Origin: Micromonospora narathiwatensis
Lineage (GTDB): Bacteria > Actinomycetota > Actinomycetes > Mycobacteriales > Micromonosporaceae
DNA: 64,000 nt
Direction: 5' to 3'
NCBI RefSeq assembly: GCF_900089605.1
Contig: NZ_LT594324.1
Coordinates: 2,108,001-2,172,000, forward strand
Part shown: positions 1-9,037 of the stretch, piece after piece
Position numbering within the stretch: position 1 is the first letter of the stretch
Layout: each line of letters opens with the position of its first letter
Program-made: the position numbers and the translations under genes
Notes under the pieces: model-generated
Database searches by the model: none
Seen by the model: the letters and a program-made list of their open reading frames with translations, nothing else
Told to the model about the DNA's origin: nothing

Positions 1-519
1 GTCGGCCGGCAGCCGTTCCAGGATCGCGCAGATCGCGGGCGCGGCGGTCTCGTCCCCGGCGAGCAGCAGCGTCCCACCTCGCGGCGGCCGGAACTCGACA
101 CCCCCGTGCCTGCCCGGGTACTCGGCGTCCGGCCCGACCAGGGCGAGCCGGTCACCGAGCCGGGCCCGCCGCGCCCATCGGGTCGCCGGGCCGCCGTCGC
201 CGTGCAGGACGAGGTCGACGTCCACCTCCTGCGCCTGGGGACGGACCGCGCGGACGGTGTACGTGCGCACCGGGCTGCGCCGCCCGACGGGCAGCTCCCG
301 CCACCGCTGGTACCAGTCGGGGCCGTCCGGCAGGTCCGCCACCCGGTTGTTGGGCAGCGGCAGCGCCACCTTGATCCGCTGGTCGTAACCGTTGTCGGCG
401 AACCGGTCCAGATCCGGGCCGGCGAAGGTGACGCGCAGGAACGACGGGCTGAGCCGACGCAGCGCGCGGACCTCGACGGTGAAGACGCGCCAGGGCGCGA
501 CGGAGACGGTGCTCGGCAT
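1..519 (-). CDS. siderophore-interacting protein (FAD-binding ferric-siderophore reductase), C-terminus cut by window edge
   Basis: The 173 visible residues match the N-terminal FAD-binding half of the SIP/ViuB family, which reduces ferric siderophores in the cytosol so that iron is released. Family-like stretches are visible: an RVTFAGPDL segment, RTYTVRAVR (the FAD-binding RxYT pattern) and an LAGDETAAPA segment at the start of the NAD(P)H-binding part. The ATG at 519 has an AGGAAGG ribosome site a few bases upstream. It begins 12 bases after the permease stop, so it is the last seen gene of the iron-uptake operon. Family members are usually about 250-290 residues, so roughly a third is missing beyond position 1. 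Confidence 0.88.
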   Translation of the reverse strand, partial: MPSTVSVAPWRVFTVEVRALRRLSPSFLRVTFAGPDLDRFADNGYDQRIKVALPLPNNRVADLPDGPDWYQRWRELPVGRRSPVRTYTVRAVRPQAQEVDVDLVLHGDGGPATRWARRARLGDRLALVGPDAEYPGRHGGVEFRPPRGGTLLLAGDETAAPAICAILERLPAD

Positions 520-531
520 GGCAGCCTTCCT

Positions 532-2688
532 CTAGCGGGGCGCCGACCGTCCGGCGGACCCGCCGTACGGTGGACAGAATCTCATCGGGCGGGCCGCCGT
601 GCCGCGCGAGCGCCACAACAGCCATACGAAGTACGGGGTGCCGATCATGGCCACGACCAGGCCGGCGGGCACCTGGGCGGGCGCGATGGCGGTGCGGCCG
701 AGGGTGTCGGCGAGGCTGACCACCACCGCCCCGAGCAGCACCGCGACCGGTAGCACCCGGGCGTGCCGGCCGCCGACCAGGGCCCGCGCCGCGTGCGGGG
801 CGACCAGGCCGACGAAGCCGATCACGCCGACCGCGGAGACGGCCGTGGAGGTGAGCAGCGCCGCCGCGCCCAGGGCGAGCAGCCGGGCGCGTTCCAGCCG
901 GACCCCGAGCACCCGGGGCGTGTCGTCGTCCAACGCCAGCAGGTCGAGTTCCCGGCGGGCCGCGATCACCGCCGGGATGCTGAGCAGCAGGGCGATCGCC
1001 ACCGGCAGCACCTGCGGCGCGGTGCGCCCGTAGGTGGAGCCGGAGAGCCAGGTCAGCGCCTTGCCGGTGTTCCACGGGTCCGAGGTGACGATGATGAACG
1101 TGATGATCGCGGTGCCGCCCTGCCATACGGCGAAGCCGATCAGCACGAGCCGGTCGGAGCTCAGGCCGCGATGCCGGGCCAGGCCGTAGACCAGCGCGAA
1201 CGCCAGGATCGCGCCGACGCCGGCGGCCCCGGAGATGGCGGCCACCCCGGCCAGCGGGACGAAGGTCAGCAGGGACACCGCACCGATCCCGGCCCCGCCG
1301 GTGATGCCCAGGATGCCCGGTTCGGCGAGCGGGTTGCGGCACACCGCCTGGACCGTGGTGCCGGCCACCGCGAGCGCCGCACCGGCCAGCGCCGCCGCCG
1401 CGACCCGCGGCCACCGCTGGTCCAGCACGAAGGTGTACGCCGGACCGGTGCGCCCCTGCACCCAGTTGACGATGTCGCCGAACAGGACCCAGGTGTCCCC
1501 GGCGAGCATGCCGAGCACCGTCGCCCCGACGGCCACCACCGCGCACACCGTGACCACGGTGAGGTGGAACGCGCGGGACCGGACGGCGGCGTGCCCGCCC
1601 GGGGGCCGGCGGGTCGGACCCGCGTCGCGGTGCCGTCGGGCCAGCCAGACCAGCAGCGCCGCGCCGAAGAGGGTGGTGACCACGCCGGTCGGCACGTCCA
1701 CGCCGGCCTGGCCGCCGAGCACGGCACGCAGCAGCACGTCGGAGCCGAGCACGATGACCACCCCGGCGATCCCCGACAGCGGCAGGAGGATCCGGTGCCG
1801 GTGCACCCCGGGCACCACCCGGCCGAGCAGCCGTACGATGACCGGCGCGCAGAGCCCGACGAAGCCGATCGGCCCGGCCAGGGTCACCGCGGCGGCGGAG
1901 AGCAGGACGGCGAGCAGGACGACCACGAGCCGGGTACGCCGTACGTCCAGCCCGAGCACGGTGGCGGTGTCGTCGCCCAGGGCGAGGATGTCCAGCCGGT
2001 GCCCGAGCGCGACGAGCAGCACCACGGCGAGGCCGATGACCGGGGCGAGTTGGGTGAAGGCGGCCAGGTCGGCCTGCACGAGCGAGCCGTTGCCCCAGGC
2101 GAAGAGGCCGATGGTGGCCTGTTCGAAGAGGAGCATCAGCAGCATGGTGAGCGAGCTGAGGGCCATCGCGGTCGCCGAGCCGGCGAGGATCAGCCGGGTC
2201 GTCGCGGCCTGACCGCCGGCCGACAGTGCCAGCACCAGCCCGGCCGCGGCGAGCCCGCCGCCGAAGGCGAGCCCACCGGCGGGCAACGCCGGCAGCGCGA
2301 GGCCGAACGCCGCCGAGGCGACGATCGCCAGGTGCGCCCCCGCGTTGACCGCGAGGGTGTCCGGGGAGGCGAGCGGGTTGCGGGTCAGCGACTGGAGGGC
2401 GGCGCCGGCGCAGCCCAGCGCCACGCCGACGGCCAGCCCGGTGAGCAGCCGCGGGATGCGGGAGGCGATCAGGACGCGGGCGGTTTCGTCGTCGGCGCCG
2501 GTGAGCAGGCGCAACAGGTCGAGCGCCCCGACCGAGGAGGTGCCCTGGGTGAGGTGCACCATGGTGATCACCACGAGCAGCGCGGCGGCGAGGACGAACA
2601 CGCCGGTGACCCGGCGGCGGGAGAGTGGCCCGGCCGGGGCCGGCTGGGTGGCCGGCTCCGACCGGGCTGGTGCGCTGAGCTGGCTCAA
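532..2688 (-). CDS. fused double FecCD-type ABC permease for ferric siderophores (FhuB-like architecture)
   Basis: This 718-residue membrane protein contains two complete FecCD permease domains in tandem, about residues 20-350 and 370-700. Each half carries the family signatures in order: an ALQSLTRNPLASPD or TVQAVCRNPLAEPG motif near its start and a GPIGFVGL or GVIGFVGL motif towards its end. Most siderophore permeases are two separate proteins of about 330-350 residues; the fused form is known from FhuB. The proposed start is TTG at 2688, which overlaps the TGA of the receptor gene (TTGA) and gives a short N-terminal tail before the first helix. A GTG further in is possible but would trim the first membrane segment. 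Confidence 0.85.
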   Translation of the reverse strand: MSQLSAPARSEPATQPAPAGPLSRRRVTGVFVLAAALLVVITMVHLTQGTSSVGALDLLRLLTGADDETARVLIASRIPRLLTGLAVGVALGCAGAALQSLTRNPLASPDTLAVNAGAHLAIVASAAFGLALPALPAGGLAFGGGLAAAGLVLALSAGGQAATTRLILAGSATAMALSSLTMLLMLLFEQATIGLFAWGNGSLVQADLAAFTQLAPVIGLAVVLLVALGHRLDILALGDDTATVLGLDVRRTRLVVVLLAVLLSAAAVTLAGPIGFVGLCAPVIVRLLGRVVPGVHRHRILLPLSGIAGVVIVLGSDVLLRAVLGGQAGVDVPTGVVTTLFGAALLVWLARRHRDAGPTRRPPGGHAAVRSRAFHLTVVTVCAVVAVGATVLGMLAGDTWVLFGDIVNWVQGRTGPAYTFVLDQRWPRVAAAALAGAALAVAGTTVQAVCRNPLAEPGILGITGGAGIGAVSLLTFVPLAGVAAISGAAGVGAILAFALVYGLARHRGLSSDRLVLIGFAVWQGGTAIITFIIVTSDPWNTGKALTWLSGSTYGRTAPQVLPVAIALLLSIPAVIAARRELDLLALDDDTPRVLGVRLERARLLALGAAALLTSTAVSAVGVIGFVGLVAPHAARALVGGRHARVLPVAVLLGAVVVSLADTLGRTAIAPAQVPAGLVVAMIGTPYFVWLLWRSRGTAARPMRFCPPYGGSAGRSAPR

Positions 2689-3668
2689 GCCGCGTAGACC
2701 TTCACGAACTGGTCGATGTACTGCATGGCGGAGAGCGGGCCGCCGAAGGTCCAGATGCCGTCGGGCATCCGGTGCAGCTTGTGCTGCTGCACGAACGGCA
2801 GCGACTTCCAGATCGCGTTGCCGGCCAGCCCGTTGGCGAAGACGTCGTCGCCGTCGGAGGCGTTGTAGAAGAAGTGCAGGTCCTGGGACTTCAGGACGGT
2901 CATCCCCTCGACGTCGGTCTGGCCCAGCCCCCACGCCTCGTCGGTCTTGCCGGCCCAGGCGTTCCTGAGGCCGAGCTGGATGCCCAGCTGGGAGACGAAC
3001 GCGCCCTGGCCGAACATCCGGATCGAGACGGTGCTTCCCTCCTTCCAGCCGTCGGCGATGGCGAACTGCTGGCCGGCCGCGCCGGCGTCGGCGATCTTCT
3101 TCTTCCCGTCGGCGATGGCGGCGTCGAGGTCGGCGAGGAGCTTCTGGGCCTCGGCGGTCTTTCCGGTCGCGGTGGCGATCATGTTGAGGTCGGAGCGGAG
3201 TCGGCCGAGATTGTCCGAGGCGTCGCTGCCCTTGGTGACCAGCACCGGCACGTACTTTTCGAGTTGGGTGACCAGCGCGGAGCCCCGCTCGGCCTCCATC
3301 ACCACCAGGTCGGGCTGCAACGCGACGATCGAGTCGACGCTGGGCTCGCCCCGGGTGCCGACGTCCTTGACGCTCGCGTCGAGCTTGGCGGCGCTGACCC
3401 AGGTGGCGTACCCCTTGGGGTCGGCGACGCCGACCGGCATGACGCCGAGGCCGACGAGCATCTCGACCTCGCCCCACTCCAGCCCGACGACCTTGGTGGC
3501 CGGGGCCTTCAGGCTGACGGTCTCGCCACGGCTGTCGGTGACCGTGACCGGGCCGCTCGGCGCGGCGCCGGAGGCGGACGGGTCGGCGGAGGGGGTCTCG
3601 GTGGTGCCGCAGGCGCTGAGCAGCAGCGCGGCGGCGGCGACCAGGACGGTCGCGCGCGTACGCATCAT
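2685..3668 (-). CDS. ABC transporter iron-siderophore substrate-binding lipoprotein (FecB/FepB type)
   Basis: This 327-residue protein has a lipoprotein signal peptide with the lipobox LLLSACG, so the mature Cys is at about residue 20. A Thr/Ser/Pro-rich linker follows and then a periplasmic-binding-protein class III fold. SIVALQPDLVVME is the family hinge-proximal signature. It would capture ferric siderophore outside the membrane and deliver it to the fused permease. Two adjacent ATG codons (3668 and 3665) could start it, with GAGAAG upstream. It lies 35 bases after the ATPase and overlaps the permease start by four bases. Confidence 0.9.
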   Translation of the reverse strand: MMRTRATVLVAAAALLLSACGTTETPSADPSASGAAPSGPVTVTDSRGETVSLKAPATKVVGLEWGEVEMLVGLGVMPVGVADPKGYATWVSAAKLDASVKDVGTRGEPSVDSIVALQPDLVVMEAERGSALVTQLEKYVPVLVTKGSDASDNLGRLRSDLNMIATATGKTAEAQKLLADLDAAIADGKKKIADAGAAGQQFAIADGWKEGSTVSIRMFGQGAFVSQLGIQLGLRNAWAGKTDEAWGLGQTDVEGMTVLKSQDLHFFYNASDGDDVFANGLAGNAIWKSLPFVQQHKLHRMPDGIWTFGGPLSAMQYIDQFVKVYAA

Positions 3669-3703
3669 GGTTTTCTTCTCTGTTCGTGGATCGGTTGGGA
3701 AGG

Positions 3704-4528
3704 TCAGGCGACGGCCCGGGTGGTGTGTCGCCCGACGGGCCGGGTGGAGAGCAGCCCGGTCATCGGGTCGGCGGTCACCTCGATGCGGATCCCGTACGTG
3801 TCGGTGAGGGCGTCCTCGGTGAACACGTCCCGCGGCGGGCCGGCGGCCCGGACGCGCCCGCCGTGCAGGAGCACCACGTCGTCGGCGACGGCGGCGGCCT
3901 GGTTGAGGTCGTGCAGCACGACCCCGACGGCGACGTCGTCGGTGTCGGCCAGGTCCCGCATCAGGTCGAGGATCTCCACCTGGTAACGCAGGTCGAGGAA
4001 GGTGGTCGGCTCGTCGAGCAGGAGCACGGCGGTGTCCTGAGCCAGGCAGGTGGCCAGCCACACCCGCTGCAGTTCCCCACCGGAGAGCTCGTCGACCGGC
4101 CGGTCCGCCATCGCGGCGACGCCGGTGACCGCCATGGCCCGACCGATCGCGGCCGGACCGTCGGGGTCGTCGGCCCGCCAGCGTCCCCGGTAGGGGTGCC
4201 GCCCGTAGCCGACCACGTCCCGCACGGTGACCCCGTTGGGGGTGGGGCGGCTCTGGGCGAGCAGAGTGACCCGGCGGGCGAACTCCCGGGCGGACAGGGT
4301 GCGGGCCGGGGCGCCGTCGGCGAGCAGAATCTCGCCGCGCTCCAGCGGGTGCAGCCGGGCCAACCCGCGCAGCAGCGTCGACTTGCCGCTGCCGTTCGGC
4401 CCCACCAGCGCCGTCACCGCGCCGGGGCGCAGCGTGATCGCCGCGTCGTGCACCACGGTCGCGCCGTGGTAACCCAGACGCAGGTCCACACCCCGAAGTC
4501 CCTCGGCGCGACCGCCCCCACCACTCAT
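3704..4528 (-). CDS. ABC transporter ATP-binding protein for iron-siderophore uptake (FecE/FepC type)
   Basis: This 274-residue cytosolic ATPase has Walker A GPNGSGKS at residues 43-50, ABC signature LSGGELQR at 148-155 and Walker B VLLLDEPTT at 168-176, followed by the switch His in VVLHDLNQA. The sequence type (RRVTLLAQ, VGYGRHPY) is that of iron-siderophore ATPases. It is the first gene of the four-gene uptake operon. The ATG at 4528 lies only five bases from an iron box, so the message is probably leaderless or nearly so, and transcription should be repressed by an IdeR/DmdR-type regulator when iron is plentiful. Confidence 0.92.
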   Translation of the reverse strand: MSGGGGRAEGLRGVDLRLGYHGATVVHDAAITLRPGAVTALVGPNGSGKSTLLRGLARLHPLERGEILLADGAPARTLSAREFARRVTLLAQSRPTPNGVTVRDVVGYGRHPYRGRWRADDPDGPAAIGRAMAVTGVAAMADRPVDELSGGELQRVWLATCLAQDTAVLLLDEPTTFLDLRYQVEILDLMRDLADTDDVAVGVVLHDLNQAAAVADDVVLLHGGRVRAAGPPRDVFTEDALTDTYGIRIEVTADPMTGLLSTRPVGRHTTRAVA

Positions 4529-4533
4529 GTTGG

Positions 4534-4552
4534 TTAGGTTAACCTAACCTTA
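4534..4552 (-). promoter_or_regulatory. IdeR/DmdR1-type iron box overlapping the promoter of the siderophore uptake operon
   Basis: The 19-mer TTAGGTTAACCTAACCTTA differs at about two positions from the actinobacterial DtxR/IdeR consensus (TTAGGTTAGSCTAACCTAA, recalled). On the minus strand a TTGACA -35-like hexamer lies at 4561-4566, and the box covers the -10 region. The ATPase ATG follows within six bases, so bound repressor would block polymerase directly. Confidence 0.85.
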
Positions 4553-4701
4553 GTTAGCGTTGTCAAGGCACCCGAAATTCTGTGCGGCTACGGCGAGCGC
4601 GCGGCCGAGGTGCTGCGCCGATCCGCCCGGTGTCGGCAGCGGTTACGGCCGGGAGTGGTTGCGGCTGGCGACGGTTACGGCGGGCGCCAACGCGGGTCGG
4701 C

Positions 4702-5046
4702 TCACGCCGGATCGGCCCGCTCGGCGGCCCGCAGATCACCCAGCAGTTCGGCCTGATTGGTCAACACCTCGGTCAGGATCCGCCGCGCCACCGCCAGCAA
4801 CTCCGCCACCTGCGGGCTGACCAGCGAGTAGTACACGGTCGAACCGTCCCGGCGGGTCACCACCAGGTTCGCGCGGCGCAGCACCGCCAACTGCTGCGAC
4901 AGGTGCGCCGCCTCGATGCCCACCTGCGGCAGCAACTCCGACACCGCGTGCTCCCGCTCCGCGAGCAGCTCCAGCACGCGAATCCGTGCCGGATGCCCCA
5001 GTGTTTTGAAGAACTCGGCCTTGGCCTGATACAGCGGCGTACTCAC
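4702..5046 (-). CDS. ArsR-family winged-helix regulator without the usual metal-binding cysteines
   Basis: This 114-residue protein is the length of an ArsR/SmtB repressor. The recognition helix region reads AAHLSQQLAVLRRANLV and the wing RRDGSTVYYSL. It contains no Cys at all, so it cannot use the classic ELCVCD arsenic/metal site. It closely resembles the second ArsR at 9034-9396 along its whole length. The start is GTG at 5046, with a GGGGTGGG stretch upstream. It stands alone, opposite to about 750 bases of non-coding DNA. What it senses is unknown. Confidence 0.85.
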   Translation of the reverse strand: MSTPLYQAKAEFFKTLGHPARIRVLELLAEREHAVSELLPQVGIEAAHLSQQLAVLRRANLVVTRRDGSTVYYSLVSPQVAELLAVARRILTEVLTNQAELLGDLRAAERADPA

Positions 5047-5796
5047 GGGCCCACCCCTTTCTGGGGAGACACGCTACGATCCGCTCGTTGCCGGGGTGCG
5101 CCACCGGTCGCCGAACGGGGACCTCGCCGACCTTCGGCCGCGAGCGTGCCGCCACGGCGAGCGCGACCTCCGCCCCGCGCGACCTCCGCCACCGGCGGCA
5201 GCGCCGCGCTCCGTACCGATCGCGGTCCGCCGCGCCGGCCTGACCCGCTTGCCCGCCACCCGCGGCGCCGCCGCCGGTCCCACCTCATCCCGGGAGCGGT
5301 GCCGTCGAGGCGGAAGTCGGGTACGCGGGGCGGCGGCTGCCGCCGGATGCTTCCCGGTTTGGGAACCGGCAACCAGTTGCATCTAACGACTTGCTAAAGT
5401 TGGCAAGTCTTGAGGCGTCGGGTAGCCGATCGCCGCCCAGGCATTGTGAACCGGATCGGCCGGTCCCGGGAATCGACCACCCGCGGCCCCGCCGACGGGA
5501 ACCCCGCCGAACGTGGCGGCCCACTGACCCGGCATGGCCCGCCGGTCCATCTCTCGTACGGCGGGCCATGCCGTTCACGCGAGGGTGCCGGCGTCGCCAG
5601 TCTCAAGCCGATCGCCGTGCGCCGCGACCGGGTCGTCCACGATCGACATTCCCGGTCCCGTATCCCGGGGCGGCTGCGGGGCACCCGCGTTCCGCCTACG
5701 TTCAGCAACCCATCACGCCGAGGCCACGCTGCGGGCCGGCTGGCGGGCTAGCGTCGCGCCGTCAATGTGATGATCCGAACGGAGCTGAGGTCATTG
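5047..5796. other. long intergenic region without a convincing gene
   Basis: Every open frame here is arginine-, proline- and glycine-rich with no recognisable domain, typical of chance frames in GC-rich DNA. The only clear structures are an inverted repeat at 5388-5409 and the ribosome site of the next gene (GGAG...GAGG at 5781-5790). Confidence 0.6.
5388..5409. repeat. perfect 7-8-7 inverted repeat, operator-like
   Basis: GACTTGC and GCAAGTC flank an eight-base spacer (TAAAGTTG). The site lies in an AT-richer patch about 340 bases upstream of arsR-1 and 390 bases upstream of the phosphodiesterase gene. It resembles a dimeric regulator site, but no adjacent gene start explains it. Confidence 0.45.
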
Positions 5797-6873
5797 ATGT
5801 CCGTACGTCGTGTTCTGGTGAGCCTGGCCGTGCTGCCGGCGCTCGCCGCGCTCTCCGTACCCACCGTCGCGTCCGCGTCGCCCAACAACCCCTACGTCGT
5901 GCTGCCGCAGAAGACCCACTTCGACCTGCAGGCCCACCGCGGCGGCATCGGCATGACGACCGAGGAGTCGCTGGAGGGGTTCGCCAAGGCGATGCGGCTC
6001 GGGGTCAGCACCCTGGAGCTGGACACCCACGTCACCAGGGACGAGAAGGTCGTGGTCAACCACGACCGGCAGATCAGCGCCCAGAAGTGCCGCGACACCG
6101 CACCGGTCACGCCCGGTGACCCGATGTACCCGTACGTCGGCAAGTACATCAAGGACCTGACGCTGGCCCAGCTCAAGACCATGGACTGCGGTTACCAGCA
6201 GTTGCCCGGTTTCCCCGAGCAGGAGCAGATCAAGGGCTTCCGGATGGTCGAGCTCAAGGACGTGTTGGACCTCGTCAAGAGCTACCACGCGAACCAGATC
6301 AAGCTGAACATCGAGACCAAGGTCGAGGCCGGCGCGCCGGAGCAGACCGCGCCGCGCGAGCTGTTCGTCCGTCGCGTCTACGAGGAGATCCACGCCTCGG
6401 GGATCGAGAAGCAGGTCACCATCCAGTCCTTCGACTGGGGCGCACTGAAGGAGATGCACCGCCTCGCGCCGACCTGGCCGCTGGTGGCGCTGACCAACTA
6501 CGACTTCCTCCAGGTCGGCAAGCCCGGCGCCTCGCCCTGGCTCGGTGGCCTCGACGCCGACGACTTCGACGGTGACTTCGTGAGGGCCGCCGCCACCATC
6601 CCGGGCGTCACGGCCCTGTCTCCCGTGTACGGGTTCCCGCAGAACGGAACGATCGGCGACCCGAACTTCCGCTTCTACGTGGACGAGGCGATGGTGTCCG
6701 CGGCGCACGCCCGTGGCATGAAGGTCATTCCGTGGACCTGCGACGACCCGGCGACCGTCGAGGCCCTGATCGACATGGGCATCGACGGCATCATCACGAA
6801 CTACCCGAACCACGTCCGGCAGATCATGGCCGAGCGCGGCATGCGGCTGCCGAAGGCGTACGAGGCGCGCTGA
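5797..6873 (+). CDS. secreted glycerophosphodiester phosphodiesterase
   Basis: This 358-residue protein has a signal peptide (VRRVLVSLAVLPALAALSV, cleavage near ASA) and a GDPD TIM barrel. Catalytic elements are visible: the opening QAHRGG at the first strand, ELDTHVTRD with metal-binding Glu/Asp, and VVNHDR with the second catalytic His. The barrel closes with MGIDGIITNYP. It would hydrolyse glycerophosphodiesters outside the cell to glycerol-3-phosphate and alcohols, supplying phosphate or carbon. The ATG at 5797 fits both the GAGG ribosome site and the signal peptide; upstream in-frame ATGs lack these. Confidence 0.92.
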   Translation: MSVRRVLVSLAVLPALAALSVPTVASASPNNPYVVLPQKTHFDLQAHRGGIGMTTEESLEGFAKAMRLGVSTLELDTHVTRDEKVVVNHDRQISAQKCRDTAPVTPGDPMYPYVGKYIKDLTLAQLKTMDCGYQQLPGFPEQEQIKGFRMVELKDVLDLVKSYHANQIKLNIETKVEAGAPEQTAPRELFVRRVYEEIHASGIEKQVTIQSFDWGALKEMHRLAPTWPLVALTNYDFLQVGKPGASPWLGGLDADDFDGDFVRAAATIPGVTALSPVYGFPQNGTIGDPNFRFYVDEAMVSAAHARGMKVIPWTCDDPATVEALIDMGIDGIITNYPNHVRQIMAERGMRLPKAYEAR

Positions 6874-6886
6874 CCACTGGCGACAG

Positions 6887-6924
6887 CCTCCGGGGTGCGG
6901 TGGGTCGCCCGCCGTCCCCGGAGG
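6887..6924. terminator. hairpin terminator after the phosphodiesterase gene
   Basis: CCTCCGGGG (6887-6895) pairs with CCCCGGAGG (6916-6924), with further GC pairing inside the 20-base loop. It sits 13 bases after the stop codon, between converging genes. There is no U-tract, as is common in actinobacteria. Confidence 0.7.
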
Positions 6925-6970
6925 TTCGCCCGTCCGGTCGGTCGACCGCCGGGGCCGACCGGGGCGGATC

Positions 6971-7282
6971 CTAGTGCTGGCCGCCGGGCAGCCGGGCCGC
7001 ACCACGCGAGAGTCTGAACAGCCAGCGGAGCATGATCCGCAGCACCGCGGTCAGGCCGGTACGGTCGCCGGCGCGCTGCAGCTCACGGGCGCGACTGACC
7101 ACGATGACGAGTCGCTCGCCGTACGCGGGCCACAGCGGAGCCTGCTGGCGGAGGCGAACCGCGAGCCCCGCCAGCTTCCCGGCGACCCTACGATCCTCGA
7201 CCCGCAGAACCTCGAGGTCGGGCAGCAGGCCGACCCGTACCGTCAAGTAGGCGTCCCACGCCGCACGTCGGGCCGGATCCAT
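6971..7282 (-). CDS. small hypothetical protein
   Basis: This 103-residue protein is predicted mostly helical and basic (RRVAGKLAGLAVRLRQQ, LRIMLRWLFRLSRG). I do not recognise a family. It starts 39 bases after the SulP stop on the same strand, so it may be the last gene of the ArsR-SulP transcript. The codon pattern favours this frame over the overlapping plus-strand frame, which is rich in Gln/Arg. No strong ribosome site is seen. Confidence 0.5.
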   Translation of the reverse strand: MDPARRAAWDAYLTVRVGLLPDLEVLRVEDRRVAGKLAGLAVRLRQQAPLWPAYGERLVIVVSRARELQRAGDRTGLTAVLRIMLRWLFRLSRGAARLPGGQH

Positions 7283-7321
7283 CTCCGCGTTCGCCTTCCT
7301 GGCGCAGTTCCGCCGCCGTCA

Positions 7322-9037
7322 CTACTGGCCGGCGGGGTCGAGCACGTCCGGTTCGCCGACGGCGAGCACGCCGGTGCGACGCAGATGAGCACGCGCCGCG
7401 TCGATCGCCTCCGTCGTACCGGGGAAGACGCGACCCGCGGCGCGTAGCCGATCGAGCACGCCGACCGCGTCGAGGATCTTCTCCTGGTCGGCGCGGACGC
7501 CGGAGACGCAGACGGCGATGTCGCGGTGTTCTAGCCGCTCGATCGCGTCGCGGAGCACGAGCGCCCCGGAGCCGTCGATCGTCGACACCCGCGACATCCG
7601 CAGGATGATCACCCGCACGTCCGCCACCTCGGACAGTGCCAGCAGGAACCGGTGGGCCGCCGCGAAGAACAGCGGCCCGTCGAAGCGATAGGCCACAATG
7701 TGCTCTCTGAGCAGGGCGGCCTCCTCGACGTGGTGGTCCGCGATGTCGAGCGGGACCTCCACCAGCCGAGCCGCACCGGCGATCTTGCGGATGGCCAACG
7801 CGGCGGCGACGAGCAGGCCGATCCCGACGGCGGCGACCAGGTCCAGGGCAAGGGTGGCCACCGCGGTCAGCGCCATGATGAGAGCGTCGGAGCGGGTCGC
7901 GCGGGCCAGGGCGGTCAGCGAACCCACCTCGACCATCCGTACCGCCGTGGCCAGCAGCACCCCGGCGAGCGCGGCGACCGGGATGTACGCCACCAGCGGA
8001 GCGGCAGCCAGCATGATCACCGCCAGGGCGACCGCGTGGGTCAGCGAGGCGAGTCGCGACTGGGCGCCGGAGCGGACGTTGACCGCAGTACGGGCGATCG
8101 CCGCCGTCGCCGGCACGCCGCCGAAGAGTGGGGTCACCAGGTTCGCCACCCCCTGGCCGAACAGTTCCCGATCCGGGTCGTGGCGCTGATTCACCGTCAT
8201 CCCGTCGGCGACGGTCGCCGACAGCAGGCTCTCCAGAGCGGCCAGGGCGGCGACCGCCAGCGCCGAGGTGAACAGGGTCGGCGCGGCGGCCAGGTCCAGG
8301 AAGCCCAGCGACGGGCTGGGAAGCATGGCGGGCAGGACGCCGATGCGGGCGACGTCGAGCGACAGCAGCTGCGCCAGCACGGTTGCCGCGGCCACCATGA
8401 TCAGTGAGAACGGCACCGTGGGTCGCCAACGCGCGCCGGCCAGCATCACCGCCGCCACCCCGAGCGCCACGATCAGCGCGGGCCAGTGCGGACTGCCGGC
8501 GAACCCGGCCAGTGCCCGCCCGGCCACCACGGTGACGTTCTCGCCCTCCGGGCTCGGCACGCCCAGCGCGGCGGGCACCTGTTGTAGGAAGATCACCGCG
8601 GCGATACCCACGGTGAAGCCCTCCACCACCGGCGCCGGAACGTAACGCACGTACCGCCCGGTGCGGAGCAGGGCCAGCGCCAGCAGGATCAGGCCCGCCA
8701 TCACTCCGACGGTGAGCACACCGCCCGGCCCGTACCGCGCCACGATTGGCACCAGCACCACGGTCATCGCCCCGGTTGGCCCCGACACCTGCAGGTTCGA
8801 CCCACCGAACAGCGCGGCGAGGGTGCCGGCGACAATCGCCGTCACCAGGCCGGCGGACGCCCCCAGACCGGACGACACCCCGAAGCCCAGCGCCAGCGGC
8901 AGCGCCACCACCGCGACGGTGAGCCCGGCGAGCAGGTCGCGGCGGGGCTGCCTGCGCATCGCCGCGAGATCCGCCCGCCCGGGCAGCAGAGCAACCACCT
9001 GGTGCCAGGCCGACCGGGCTAAGACGGCGGCACTCAC
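7322..9037 (-). CDS. SulP-family anion transporter with C-terminal STAS domain
   Basis: This 571-residue inner-membrane protein has the SulP layout: about 10-14 membrane segments over residues 30-420, then a cytosolic STAS domain at about 430-550 (VIILRMSRVSTIDGSGALVL). Family motifs include LPLALGFGVSSGLGASAGL near the N-terminus and PLFGGVPATAAIARTAVNVR mid-protein. SulP proteins move sulfate, bicarbonate or dicarboxylates; the substrate here is not clear. Its GTG start overlaps the TGA of arsR-2 (GTGA), so the two are translationally coupled and the ArsR protein probably controls it. Confidence 0.9.
   Translation of the reverse strand: MSAAVLARSAWHQVVALLPGRADLAAMRRQPRRDLLAGLTVAVVALPLALGFGVSSGLGASAGLVTAIVAGTLAALFGGSNLQVSGPTGAMTVVLVPIVARYGPGGVLTVGVMAGLILLALALLRTGRYVRYVPAPVVEGFTVGIAAVIFLQQVPAALGVPSPEGENVTVVAGRALAGFAGSPHWPALIVALGVAAVMLAGARWRPTVPFSLIMVAAATVLAQLLSLDVARIGVLPAMLPSPSLGFLDLAAAPTLFTSALAVAALAALESLLSATVADGMTVNQRHDPDRELFGQGVANLVTPLFGGVPATAAIARTAVNVRSGAQSRLASLTHAVALAVIMLAAAPLVAYIPVAALAGVLLATAVRMVEVGSLTALARATRSDALIMALTAVATLALDLVAAVGIGLLVAAALAIRKIAGAARLVEVPLDIADHHVEEAALLREHIVAYRFDGPLFFAAAHRFLLALSEVADVRVIILRMSRVSTIDGSGALVLRDAIERLEHRDIAVCVSGVRADQEKILDAVGVLDRLRAAGRVFPGTTEAIDAARAHLRRTGVLAVGEPDVLDPAGQ

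Noticed and set aside
763-2697. 644-residue plus-strand open frame opposite the permease gene
   Set aside because: Composition (Gln, Arg, Gly, Glu-rich, no hydrophobic core) is that of an antisense frame of a GC-rich membrane protein gene; the minus-strand gene has clear domains.
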